Part shown: one piece after another, positions 21,921-32,519 of the stretch
How positions within the stretch are numbered: position 1 is the first letter of the stretch
Layout of the letters: each line of letters begins with the position of its first letter
Source of the DNA: Malus domestica
Lineage: Eukaryota > Streptophyta > Magnoliopsida > Rosales > Rosaceae
Length of the DNA stretch: 64,000 nucleotides
Direction: 5' to 3'
Assembly: GCF_042453785.1 (NCBI RefSeq)
Contig: NC_091673.1
Coordinates: 565,501 to 629,500, forward strand
Translations under genes and position numbers: made by a program
The notes under the pieces: model-generated
Told to the model about the DNA's origin: nothing
What the model saw: only the letters and a program-made list of their open reading frames with translations
Databases searched by the model: none

Positions 21921-22088
21921 TTAGGGAACTCTAATGAAAAACTCCAGGTAATATACACTTTAATGAAAAATCATATTTTTACACTAAAAAGTCAATCCTG
22001 ATATTATTTAATTTACCCTTTATTTAATCAATATCGTTAAAATTCAAAGTTTTCAAATCTTTTTCATTAATTTTCCTTAAATTTTAAG
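21921..22088 (+). repeat. ~165-bp dispersed repeat family, copy 1
   Basis: Contains TTTAATGAAAAATCATATTT, ACTAAAAAGTCAATCCTG, TTTACCCTTTATTT and ATCGTTAAAATTCAAAG in the same order as copies at 27985-28147 and, inverted, 51625-51790. No coding potential. The family is familiar to me from apple and pear intergenic DNA. Confidence 0.75.
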
Positions 22089-22810
22089 GGTAAACTAATA
22101 TGTAATAACAACATCCGCTAGAGTAGTATGATAAAATGGCAAAATGGGTCACAGATCATTTTGATCCCTTGTTGGCTCCGCCCTGCCCCACAAGATCTAC
22201 ACAAATTGTTCCCCCAACCCTCCCTCTCTATGGTCCAACCCTGCTGTTCATATTTGACCCTTGTGAGTTGTGAGCGACGTTGTTTGTTTCTTTGTATAAA
22301 GATAAGTGTTTGAGATTTCAGACATGCATGCATGCATGCATATTTGACTATTCTGATTCCCACAGACTTATAAATAAATTGTGTGTAAATATTAATATTA
22401 CTGAATAATAAAGACAACAAATTCATTAAAAATAAAAATAAAAAATCTAAAATATATTGGAAATCCAGAAGAAGCAAAGTCTTGAACTGCGGTCGGTCCA
22501 CGGCGATTCGATTTCTTCAAACTTCGGATCGAGCATGCATGGTTTGACAATCCAAGGAGTTCAAATCTCTAGTTTATACAAATAAAAAAAATTCAATCGT
22601 TCGCCTAACCTTAAGAAGAATATTAATAAAAATATATGCGATGGCGGATCTAGAACCCTATCATTGAGGGATTTCGTTAAGGGTAAATTTTTTTAGATAA
22701 AAACAGGTGCTGCCGACACATGTTAGCAAACATTACATCAAATACTTGGTGGACACAAACGAAACATATACCAAACATTCGAAGAGTGCTCATAAGCCTT
22801 TCACATGTAT

Positions 22811-23085
22811 TGTCACATCCCGACGCAGGTCCCCACCACATCCCGGGCTCAACTCTGCCATAACACGATATTATCCGTTTTGGGTCCCGACCACGCCCTT
22901 ACGGTTTTGTTTTTGGGAACTCACACGAGAATTTCTCAGTGAGTCACCCATCCTAAGATTGCTATCGTCCAAGCTCGCTTAACTTTGGAGTTCCAATGGA
23001 ACCTGAAACCATTGAGTTCCCAAAATACCTCGTACTACCTTGATTTAGGTCAGGGTGTGTAATGTATATTTCTCAAACTCTGAAT
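22811..23085 (-). mobile_element. Cassandra-type TRIM, degenerate solo LTR with 5S-rRNA-like core
   Basis: On the minus strand the segment contains GAACTCCAAAGTTAAGCGAG, CTTGGACGATAGCAATCTTA and GGATGGGTGACTCACTGAGA in order. These are the box-A/C-like part and 3' half of 5S rRNA found inside Cassandra LTRs. It is followed by the Cassandra-like GTGAGTTCCCAAAAACAAAA and ends in GGATGTGACA. Only one LTR is present, with no internal region, and it carries many transitions. The distal end near 23085 is approximate. Confidence 0.8.
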
Positions 23086-23768
23086 GATCTTGGAACCACC
23101 TTATCCCAATATACATAATTGTTTGAAAATTGAACCCTTAATCCTACTAATTCAACTATCATGTTACTTTCAGCCTCTCCGTATCTCTTAATTTTTATTA
23201 GAAGTCATACCACATTCTTTGGTGTAAGTCAAGGATGGTTTCACTTTCAATCTTGTTCCTAAAATTTGCCGACTTGTTTTCGAATGTCAAATTGTATAAG
23301 CTGAACGTTTGACCATTGTTGAACATCCATTTATTAATTTTGTGGAGAAAATCATTTTCCCGAATCTCCATCTTTGACTTTGGTTTCGATTACTGTTTTG
23401 AAGATGACATTTTTGTTCACAGTTTTTGATACACTAATATATATTTATACTAATAAAATAAAGGAATAAATTAATTACAAACGTATTATTCTTAAGATTT
23501 CAACCTGAGATCACTACTAAAAAAATTCCCCTTTAAGAACACGGTTTTAGTGTCATTAAATCAATAGGATAGAATTTTAAAAACACGGTTGTATTGAAAA
23601 CACGATTTAAAACAACAAATATCATAATAAATCAGTTAAATTTTATTTTTTCAAATTTCTAAATGATCATATCATAATATACTAAAAAATCTCTCATCGC
23701 TGTCCGTAGCCAAACCTATTGCAATTGACCGGCTTTTACCGGTCACCACTTTGTTCCTTCACATAAGA

Positions 23769-23779
23769 TTATAAATACT
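23769..23779 (+). promoter_or_regulatory. TATA box of PSKR1
   Basis: ATTATAAATAC lies ~460 bp before the PSKR1 ATG and is followed within 35 bp by a purine-rich leader. A transcription start near 23800 would give a long 5' leader with CT-rich and poly-A tracts. Inferred from sequence only. Confidence 0.5.
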
Positions 23780-24230
23780 GTCTGAAAAATAGAAGACTGC
23801 TCGCTCGCAGCAGAAAATTGAAGAGAGAAAAATCGGCGAGGAGAAGAAGAACCGCAACTGAAAAAAAAAAAAAAAAATCCAAAAACAAAAGATGAAAACT
23901 TTCATTTATTCATTCAATTGTATCATACCAGAAACCTTGTTTCTTTGAAGTCAAAAGGCTCAAAAGCAAATCCATTGCTCTCTCTTTATCTGTCAGGTTC
24001 GTCTTTTTACTCTCTCTTTTTTATTACGTTTCTGCTTTATTTCTTTGAATTTTGATTAATTTTCGTTTTGTTTTCCTGTATTTTTGCTTCATTTCTCAGA
24101 CATTATGTTTGATACAAGAAAACCCACCTCTGAAAGTTTGGTTCTTGGCAAGGGTTTTGCTGCTGCTGCTGCTACTTGATTGTACACTCTCTCTCCTCTC
24201 TCTCTCTTCCGGAGGGTGTGTTTCTGTGAA

Positions 24231-27200
24231 ATGGGTGTTCAAGATTTCTGGGTTTTCATTTTTGTTATTGGGTTTTGCTTACAAGCTCGGGTTTCGAGCT
24301 CTCAAAACCTGACATGCAATCCAAACGATTTGAAGGCATTGGAGGATTTCATGAACGGTATAGATTCTGTGATTGATGGGTGGGGTAGCAATTTCTCACC
24401 TGATTGCTGCAAATGGGCAGGCATCACTTGCAATTCTTCTTCCTCTCTCGGATTGAACGATTCCATTGATACTTATAGAGTGGTTAAGTTGGAGCTTCCA
24501 AAGAGAAGGCTAGTGGGAAATCTCTCTGCATCTTTAGGCACTTTGGACCAGCTTAGAACCCTCAATCTCTCTCAAAATTTCCTCAAACACTCGCTTCCAA
24601 TTTCGCTCTTCCATTTGCCGAATTTAGAGTTCTTGGACTTGAGCTCTAATGATTTTTCCGGCCCCATTCCTTTCGATATCGAATTGCCTTCAATCCAGTT
24701 CCTTGAAATTTCTCAAAACTTTTTGAATGGTACCCTTCCGGCTAGCATCTGTGACAAGTCTACTCAGCTTCGAGCACTGAAATTGGCTGTGAACTACTTC
24801 TCTGGTAACCTCCCACCAGGTCTTGGCAATTGTACTTCCTTGGAGGACCTCTGTCTAGGCATGAATAATTTCAATGGCGGTGTGCCCGAAGGTCTATTTC
24901 GTCTGCGAAACCTAACCCGGTTGAACATTCAAGATAACAAGCTTTCCGGGGTGCTGAGCGAAGAATTCGGCAACCTCACTAATCTTGTTTATTTGGATAT
25001 CTCAACTAATGAATTTTCAGGAACCATCCCAGATGTTTTCCACAGCCTTGGAAGATTACAGAATCTTGTACTTCATTCAAATCGGTTCGGTGGTCGGATA
25101 CCCCCTTCCTTGTCGAGTTCCTCGACCATCTCTTTGCTTAATTTGAGAAACAATTCATTGCGGGGCACAATTGATCTTAATTGTTCAGCAATGACTAGTT
25201 TGACCTCTCTTGATCTCGGTTCCAATCAGTTTGATGGGCCTATTCCCTCCAATCTTCCCTCTTGTCGACATTTGAATAATGTCAATCTTGCCCGTAACAA
25301 CTTCACGGGCGAAATACCAGAAAGCTTCAAGAGTTTCCATAGCCTCTCTTACCTCTCGCTGTCAAACTCCAGCCTTTCCAATATCTCTTCTGCCTTACAA
25401 ATTTTACAGCAGTGCCAGAACCTGACTACTTTGGTTCTCACCTTGAACTTCCGCGGCGAAGAATTTCCTGCTGATCCGACCCTTCGTTTTGAAAAGTTGA
25501 AGGTTCTTATTATTCCAAACTGTAGGCTCACAGGTGTAATACCTCAGTGGTTGAGTACTAGCAGCAGATTGCAATTGTTGGATATATCGTGGAACCAATT
25601 GCAAGGAACAATTCCAGTCTGGTTTGGCAATTTTAGCAGTCTTTTCTACTTGGACCTGTCGAATAATTCGTTTACGGGGGAAATCCCTAGAAGCTTAACT
25701 GGACTACCGAGCCTCATTAGTGGGAGGATCTCCATTGAGGAACCTTCCCCTGATTTCCCTCTGTTCATGAAGAGGAATGTAAGTGCACGAGGGTTGCAGT
25801 ACAATCAAGTGTGGAGCTTTCCACCGACGCTGGAACTTAGTAACAATAATCTTAGCGGACCAATCTGGCCAGAGTTTGGGAAACTGAAATTGCTTCATGT
25901 TTTGGATCTGAAGTGCAACAATCTCTCAGGACCAATACCGAGTAATTTATCTGGTATGGCCTGCTTAGAGACTCTGGATTTGTCTCATAACAAGCTTTCA
26001 GGTACAATCCCGCCTTCGTTGGTTAAGCTTAGCTTCTTGTCCAAGTTTAGTGTTGCGGACAATCAGTTATACGGGGTGATCCCTACAGGAGGTCAGTTTG
26101 GGACCTTCCCAAATTCAAGCTTTGAAGGGAATAATCTTTGGGGCGACCATGCGCCCCGTTCATCAAAGGAGCATTATCCTCTTGGGAATCCCAGCAAATC
26201 AAGAAAAAATAGAGGTGTTATTGTTGGTATAGCTGTCGGAATTGTAAGTGGAACAGCACTTGTTCTTGCTCTCATGTTCACAATTTTGGTGCGGGCACAT
26301 AGCCGGAGAGGGGTTGATCCTGAAAGAGAGGACCACGATACCAACGAGAAGGATTTGGAAGAATCCGGGTCAAAACTAGTGGTTCTGTTCCAAAACAAGG
26401 ATGCCAATAAAGAGCTCTCTATTGATGACCTTCTACAATCTACCAACAATTTCGACCAAGCAAATATCATCGGTTGCGGGGGTTTTGGTTTGGTTTACAA
26501 GGCCAGCCTTCCTGATGGTAAGAAGGTTGCTATCAAGCGGCTTTCTGGTGACTGTGGCCAGATGGACAGAGAATTCCATGCTGAAGTTGAAACCTTGTCT
26601 AGAGCTCAGCATCCAAATCTTGTACATCTTCAGGGGTATTGTACGTATAAAAGTGACAGGCTCTTGATATATTCTTACATGGAGAATGGTAGTCTAGATT
26701 ACTGGTTACATGAGAAAAGTGATGGTCCGACCTCTCTAGATTGGAATGTGAGGCTTCAGATTGCTCAAGGGGCGGCGAGAGGGCTTGCTTATTTGCACCA
26801 GTCATGCGAGCCCCACATCCTTCATCGGGATATAAAGTCAAGCAACATCCTTTTGGATGGGAATTTTAAAGCGCACTTAGCGGATTTTGGTCTTGCAAGG
26901 CTGATAGATCCGTATGATACTCATGTAACAACTGATCTTGTTGGGACATTAGGCTACATCCCTCCTGAGTACGGCCAAGCCTCTGTTGCTACTTACAAGG
27001 GCGATGTGTACAGTTTCGGGGTTGTTCTTTTGGAGCTGCTCACCGGAAGGAGGCCGATGGATATGTGCAAGCCAAAAGGAAGCCGGGATTTGATCTCGTG
27101 GGCCTTTCAGATGAAGAGGGAAAAGAGGGAAAGCGAGGTGTTTGATCCTTTCATTTGTGACAAGCAGCACGATGAGGAGCTGTTGTGTGTTTTTGAGATT

Positions 27201-27293
27201 GCATGCCTCTGTTTAAGCGGATGCCCGAAGGTGAGGCCTTCAACGCAGCAGCTAGTTTCGTGGCTCGAGAACATCAACACCAAGAAAGTCTAG
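24231..27293 (+). CDS. PSKR1: Phytosulfokine receptor 1-like LRR receptor kinase
   Basis: A single-exon 1020-residue plasma-membrane receptor, close to the usual PSKR1 length (~1,000). The chosen ATG begins a signal peptide (MGVQDFWVFIFVIGFCLQA); an in-frame TTG extension upstream has none. The LRR cap has the CCKW pair at about residues 57-60, followed by about 20 LRRs with LDLS.N..SG.IP units. The non-LRR island of PSK receptors (SGRISIEEPSPDFPLFMKR) lies near residue 495-540, where the peptide hormone binds. The transmembrane helix is at ~662-690. The kinase has GCGGFG, VAIKRL, HRDIKSSNILLD (about 864), DFG and GTLGYIPPEYG, so it should be catalytically competent. A decayed paralogue in the same orientation lies ~7 kb upstream. 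Known family role: perception of sulfated PSK peptide in growth and defence. Confidence 0.95.
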   Translation: MGVQDFWVFIFVIGFCLQARVSSSQNLTCNPNDLKALEDFMNGIDSVIDGWGSNFSPDCCKWAGITCNSSSSLGLNDSIDTYRVVKLELPKRRLVGNLSASLGTLDQLRTLNLSQNFLKHSLPISLFHLPNLEFLDLSSNDFSGPIPFDIELPSIQFLEISQNFLNGTLPASICDKSTQLRALKLAVNYFSGNLPPGLGNCTSLEDLCLGMNNFNGGVPEGLFRLRNLTRLNIQDNKLSGVLSEEFGNLTNLVYLDISTNEFSGTIPDVFHSLGRLQNLVLHSNRFGGRIPPSLSSSSTISLLNLRNNSLRGTIDLNCSAMTSLTSLDLGSNQFDGPIPSNLPSCRHLNNVNLARNNFTGEIPESFKSFHSLSYLSLSNSSLSNISSALQILQQCQNLTTLVLTLNFRGEEFPADPTLRFEKLKVLIIPNCRLTGVIPQWLSTSSRLQLLDISWNQLQGTIPVWFGNFSSLFYLDLSNNSFTGEIPRSLTGLPSLISGRISIEEPSPDFPLFMKRNVSARGLQYNQVWSFPPTLELSNNNLSGPIWPEFGKLKLLHVLDLKCNNLSGPIPSNLSGMACLETLDLSHNKLSGTIPPSLVKLSFLSKFSVADNQLYGVIPTGGQFGTFPNSSFEGNNLWGDHAPRSSKEHYPLGNPSKSRKNRGVIVGIAVGIVSGTALVLALMFTILVRAHSRRGVDPEREDHDTNEKDLEESGSKLVVLFQNKDANKELSIDDLLQSTNNFDQANIIGCGGFGLVYKASLPDGKKVAIKRLSGDCGQMDREFHAEVETLSRAQHPNLVHLQGYCTYKSDRLLIYSYMENGSLDYWLHEKSDGPTSLDWNVRLQIAQGAARGLAYLHQSCEPHILHRDIKSSNILLDGNFKAHLADFGLARLIDPYDTHVTTDLVGTLGYIPPEYGQASVATYKGDVYSFGVVLLELLTGRRPMDMCKPKGSRDLISWAFQMKREKRESEVFDPFICDKQHDEELLCVFEIACLCLSGCPKVRPSTQQLVSWLENINTKKV

Positions 27294-27516
27294 CATTGTT
27301 TTCAGATAAGGAAGCCAGGGAAACCCTGGTTGTACAGCAAATATATCTTACTTGTATAAGAAGTTATATCTCCTGATCTATAAATTGTTGTTTTTGCGTT
27401 CTCAAAGTTGGTTTTTGTTGTGAATATGTATCCTCGACATAAATGGTTTCGTATTGTATAAAATAAAGGTTCCAAGTCTTTTGTGTTGTGGTTTGTTCAT
27501 ATTTTTAAGAGATTGA
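27294..27516. other. PSKR1 3' untranslated region
   Basis: AT-rich sequence after the stop with AAATAAAGG near 27462, a plausible polyadenylation signal. Nothing else seen. Confidence 0.5.
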
Positions 27517-27690
27517 TGTTCATTATTGTCGAGAGTATGAATCACACATCGAGGAAAGAATGGACCTTACATGTACTTATAAATAATTGAGCCACTCTCC
27601 GTATTGTCAGTTGGTTTTATTATGGATTTTCAACTTTCTTTACGGTATCAGAGCAGGTTGTCCCATGTGTGAAGTCCAATATACCTCAAC
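27517..27690 (+). mobile_element. copia/TRIM-like LTR remnant plus primer site
   Basis: An LTR-like segment (GTCGAGAGTATGAATCACAC ... ACTTATAAATAATTGAGCC ... CAACTTTCTTTAC) is directly followed by GGTATCAGAGCAGGTTGTC, the initiator-Met primer-binding motif. About 25 bp of it matches the minus-strand remnant at 20640-21170. No polyprotein. Confidence 0.6.
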
Positions 27691-27751
27691 TTTATTAAAA
27701 TACCTTCCTTTCGAGTTCAATGTATTGACTTTACTGTGTACATAGGCTGTT

Positions 27752-27963
27752 CAGAATTGCTTCTATACGAAACACTAGTGCTCATAGGTGCCTTTACCCA
27801 ATAGTGCTTTTATATCAACGTGTAAAAAAGAACATAGCATGCGCTTCTCTAGATAAGCGATTTTGTAACCACAAACCGACCCCAAAATTTTCTATCAAAC
27901 GTAGTAGAAAATGATTTTGGTTTTCAAAAGGCACTTTTAGTGCTTGCAGAAGCAATTCCATTT
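27752..27963. mobile_element. MITE-like inverted-repeat element
   Basis: Left AGAATTGCTTCTATACGAAA, continuing to ACTAGTGC, pairs with the inverted right end GGAATTGCTTCTGCAAGCAC, continuing to TAAAAGTGCCTTTT. About 210 bp, non-coding. Target duplication not resolved. Confidence 0.5.
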
Positions 27964-27984
27964 AGAGTTGAAACACCTTAGAAA

Positions 27985-28147
27985 CATGAGAACTTTAACG
28001 AAAAGCTCCTAGTACTATTCACTTTAACGAAAAACCATATTTTTACCCTAAAAAGTCAATCATGGTACTATTCATTTTACCCTTTATTTTGTCTTTATCG
28101 TTAAAACTAAAAGTTTTCAAGTCATTTTCATTAGTTTTCTTAAAAGC
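27985..28147 (+). repeat. ~165-bp dispersed repeat family, copy 2
   Basis: Carries TTTAACGAAAAACCATATTT, CTAAAAAGTCAATCATGG, TTTACCCTTTATTTTGTC and ATCGTTAAAACTAAAAG. It is the best-preserved of three copies in the window. Confidence 0.8.
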
Positions 28148-28880
28148 ATTCGTCCACGGTTGAAATTGTTGGACGTGGCCGATTGACAATTGCATATCGT
28201 GCATTTTCCCAAATCCATTCACATCGACATCAATTTGTGCAAGAAAAGTCTACAACACCACCAATTTTAGTCTATTAAATTTGGTATTAGTCAGAAAGGA
28301 GGAAGGTAGCGGAGATGGACCAAATCTTGTTCCATCTCGTTTGCATTTGAGTTTATAGTTTTGACTAGAAACCTAAAAGTAAGCAGCATCTTTCACGTTC
28401 ACACACATGATGTTCAATTCATTTTCGCCATGAGCATGATGGCTGCAGTATTCCATCGGCGATGATTCAGAACACCATTTTCTTCCTCAAGAAAATAACG
28501 GACGGAGTTGAAATTGGTGAGCAGGACGAACAAGTGTCAGTTATGAATTATGATCGAGTGTGATTTGAGAAATTTGTCTACATGAATATTCTCATGGCTG
28601 TAGATAAAGCTTACATTCACGAGAGAAAGAACGTCATAGAATGACCAAAAGACCACGACACACCGAAATCTGATTTCGTAGATACATGTCAAAGAACAAC
28701 AAAATAAAAGACGAAGAGATTGAATCACTCATGTTTGTCGAAAACAGAAGTTATATTTGGCACTTGAATTGATAATGTCTGTTCTGACTTTCTACTAAGC
28801 ATCCACAAACAAGAAGTCTTGCTAACAATGGGCACACATATAAGATGATCACTTCTTTGAACAAAAATGGCACATTGTAT

Positions 28881-28912
28881 GAGGAGGAGGAGGAGGAGGA
28901 GGAGGAGGAGGA
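28881..28912. repeat. (GAG)n microsatellite
   Basis: About 10 GAG units in the 3' region of the aldo-keto reductase gene, ~20 bp beyond its stop. Likely polymorphic. Confidence 0.95.
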
Positions 28913-28932
28913 TACTATTATCTATCGGCGTA

Positions 28933-31645
28933 TCAGGCATTGGATTCCATGTCATCTTCCATCTCATGCACAGCTTGAAGTGGACCACTTCCAGACATAA
29001 ACCCACTCTCTGAAAGATTATTCAAAGGACCATTTCCAAACAAGCATACCTGGGGCTCGATCTGGTTCAAGCGGTTCCACTCATCATCTGATAGAGACCA
29101 ACTGAAGATGTCTATGTTTTTTCTAATCCTATCAGGCTTCAGACTACAAGGCAGCATGCTGGTTCCTCTTTGCAGCCCCCAACGCAAAATAACCTGAAAC
29201 AGATACCAATGTGTTACTAAAATCACAAGCACAAATGAATAAGACAGTGGTTTCCATCCCCAACATAACCATGCTTGCAGAATCTAAAGATGGAAAGTAA
29301 AAAATGTTGAAAAACACCAATCACAAAATACTGGCTCATGTGTAGTGCAAATCACTAGCGAAACTATAACTTCCAAACACGAACAGACCCCACCTCATTT
29401 CTAAACATAAATGTGCCACGACTAGCTTAAGATAGCATAGTCACTGGAGGACCAAGCATACCAAGTTACCAACACCAGGTATAATCTCTCTCTTTAAATA
29501 AGTATTATTGTGTAGTTTCTGTTTAACGTATAACATTCCTTAGTACATTAACAATAGCAAATATAGCATAAAGTTACTGGTGGGGTGAAGAACACCGAAG
29601 AGAAACTAATGTTGATTCAGTATATGATTGTGGTCTTAATTCAATGAGGGAACCACTCCAGACCTTTCGGTTTATAGTCTTAGTTTATATCTTCCCAAAG
29701 TCAATCTTGCAAGTTCAACCTACCTATAGCAAAGGGATAATAGTGCAAACTTCAGACTTTGGGAAAATTTATAGAAGCCTACTCTGATATGGGTCTTGAA
29801 ATCACTAGGATATGCAAATTATGTAATGGTACCTCCATTTCTGGTACATAGCTTGGATGACATGAATGGTATGGAGAGAGAAAAGGACTGTGGAATGTAA
29901 AGTACCTGCTCAGGTGTTTTTCTGTGTCGGTCTGCTATCTCTGCAACTGTTGATATTTTCAGCATAGGCCCATGCACAGACCTTGACCTCCTGAATGATA
30001 TGCGAGGAGTTCCAGGTTCATCTTCCCCACCTGAACTGCTATCAGATGGTCCAGGAGTAGAAGTTGGGACTCCTAAGGGTGTGTGAGCAGACACATGGAT
30101 ACCTTTCAATCGACAGAACTTTACGAGTTCATCTTGCCTCCAAAAGGGGTGCAACTCCACCTAAAAATTCAATCATAAATCAATTAAGCAACCTGAATTA
30201 TGTGATAATATCATAGATTGAGCAGCTTCAAAACCATAACAACCTAGATTGAAATAATGATGATGGGAGAATAATTAAAATCTAGCTAAGATGAACATCG
30301 AAATCCAGCCACTATACCAGAAAAGAGTTGGGAAATGTGATAATAGCATAGAGCAATCTGCACCAAGTTTGATATATAATTGGTTTCCAATGACAACATT
30401 GAATCAGAAAGGTCATGAGAGGAGCTAGTCCTACAAATCAGTCTCTTTTCAATAAAATTAGATTCAAGTTCAGCTAGTTTTGGAGCACAAATGCAGTGCA
30501 GTGAAAATATTTATTAACATATTAAAGAAAGTTCAATGATCGGAGAAGGGGAAAAATTAAGTCTTTAAGTTTATTTTTTTGAGCCAGACTGTGCTAGTAG
30601 GCCAATTCTCAACACAACTCAAATGATGATTTTCTGCACTTCACATTACAATGTATACCAAAGTAGGACCTAAATGGGCTGCTTCAATACAGGTTATGTT
30701 ATGCAATTTTGTTATATTACTGCATGTTCCTTCACATTGCATTGAATTCCACCGTTCAACACTTACAAATTACTATGTGAACCAAAAAAATGGAGAAATT
30801 GCATGAGACGATTCATTCATGCTAGTAGATTGTAGCAAAATAGTTGCTGAAAAGCCAACTTATCCAATGAATTTCCTCATCAAAATGATACTAGATTAAA
30901 TCACTTGTCTACTCTAACATATTAGGCCCATGGATCAACATTGTAATCAAAGAAGCAGCAGAAAAGGAAAAAACAGATGGAAATCCATTGCATCATTCAA
31001 ACAATATGAACTACTTATAAAGGACAAATTCTGATGCTGAGCTGTTAAAAATAGCAAGAATGATCTACGAAATCCAACCTGATTGACAGCGGGTACAATC
31101 TTTGCAAATTTAAGCAATTGTTTGATTTGTGAAACACTGAAATTGCTGACCCCAATAGCTCTCACCAGACCCATCTCAACCAGACCTTCCATAGCTTTCC
31201 ATGCTTTCTTCAACCGATTCAAGAATTGCCTATACTCGCTCCCAGACTTTGAAGGCGGATCAGTAGCATCACCAAACGCTGAGCTATCAGGCCAATGCAT
31301 CAAATATAGATCCAAATACGAAACTCCAAGATTCTTAAGAGAATCTCGAACATAGTTCTCAATTTTATTGAGAGAATTCATTGTGCAGTAGAGCTTAGAA
31401 GTCAAGAAAACGTCTTCCCTCTTCAGTGAACCCCTAAATGCTTCAGCTAATGCTTCCCCAACTTCGATCTCATTACCATAAAGATGTGCACAATCTATAT
31501 GGCGGTAACCCACTGATAACGCCGTTTTCACGGCTTGAACACAAAGGTCTCCGCCACTCTGCCATGTCCCAAGTCCAATGGCAGGAATTCTATCCCCTGT
31601 GTTTAACACAAAGTAACTTCCTGGTGTTCCAAACTTTCCCTTCAT
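28933..31645 (-). CDS. Aldo-keto reductase with loop insertion
   Basis: Three exons with GT-AG borders, all phase 0: 31645-31079, 30160-29906 and 29193-28933, giving 360 residues. The fold is a TIM-barrel NAD(P)H-dependent aldo-keto reductase. [11 protein letters not shown] supplies Asp and Tyr, TSKLY the Lys and LMHWP the His of the catalytic tetrad. [12 protein letters not shown] and [14 protein letters not shown] are the usual signatures. Two features are odd. After AHTPLG there is a ~35-residue Ser/Pro/Gly/Asp-rich insertion ([20 protein letters not shown], then an Arg-Ser patch). Also, the cofactor motif usually IPKS reads LPCS. The C-terminal tail (~25 residues past LFGNGPL) is acidic. 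Not sorbitol-6-phosphate dehydrogenase, which is shorter and lacks the insert. Substrate unknown. Confidence 0.88.
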
Positions 31646-32112
31646 CCCTCAAGTTTCAAAAGGTAGATTCTAAACAGCCCAGCAATCCAAATTCCCCAGA
31701 GTGCAGCAATCAAATCGAAATTCCAACAATTCAACTATATTAACAGGTGAAATATGAGCTCCAAGCAAACTACTACGAACCCAAAATCTCAGAAACGGGA
31801 ACAAAGTATGCAAATCAAACAGAAACCCAATTAACAAACATCAAAATCTGATAAACCCAACTCGCAGAAACTCAAAAGAACAATTCCAGTCCAAAAAGAT
31901 AGCAACTTTGACTACAAAAATTCCCCACAATCTATTTGTCAAAAGGTCTGAAAGAGAGCTCACCACGACAAGAAGAGAAGGAAAAAGCCAATGCTGAAGC
32001 TAACAACCAAATCCTTTTGCTTTGGAAACAAATAGAAGCGTGCCACAACTATGTCGGCTGAAGTATATACGAACATATTCAATCAAAGGGTCATGGTCAA
32101 CAACGGCAGCAC

Positions 32113-32131
32113 AGAGAGAGAGAGAGAGAGA
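32113..32131. repeat. (GA)n microsatellite
   Basis: About nine GA units upstream of the aldo-keto reductase ATG (CT-rich on its coding strand), probably in the 5' leader or promoter. Confidence 0.9.
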
Positions 32132-32299
32132 AAGAAAGAGGAAAGGGAAGCCCCCAAAACACAAAACAAAAGGCTTAGCTGTAATATCAATCTCATTCCA
32201 TGAGAAAAATGCAAAAGACAAACATTGCTCTCTGTCTCTAATTATATAATTAATACTAAATTAATTGTCTTTTTCTAATAAAACTACTATCGGAGGAAC

Positions 32300-32507
32300 G
32301 TGGATCATCCCCAAATCATTTGTGTGAGGATCTCAAAAAATTTTAAATTGTGTCAGTTTATCTACATTGTACGGTCAGTTTTCGTCAATTACTGTTTATG
32401 TTTAATTTTTAATAAAAATTTTAAAATAATTACTGACCATACCATATATGATTAACAGACACAATTTAAAATTTTCTAGATCCCCACAAAAGGGATCCGG
32501 AGAAGAT
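32300..32507. mobile_element. GGATCC-type Mutator-like MITE, second copy
   Basis: Shares TACGGTCAGTTTTCGTCAAT, TACTGTTTATGTTTAATTTT, ATTACTGACCATACCATATA and GGGATCCGGAGAAGATCC with the element at 810-1029, in the same order. Target duplication not clear here, so the ends are approximate. Confidence 0.65.
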
Positions 32508-32519
32508 CCCCATTCCTAT

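Noticed and set aside
24180..24230. N-terminal extension of PSKR1 from 24180
   Set aside because: It begins at TTG and lacks a signal peptide; the ATG at 24231 starts one directly.
28725..29006. 93-residue minus-strand ORF with a poly-Leu run
   Set aside because: The Leu run is the GAG microsatellite read in the wrong frame, overlapping the last exon of the aldo-keto reductase.
28933..31645. Sorbitol-6-phosphate dehydrogenase, a hallmark Rosaceae aldo-keto reductase
   Set aside because: The protein is ~50 residues longer, has a loop insertion and LPCS in place of IPKS, and its conserved blocks differ from that enzyme as I know it.
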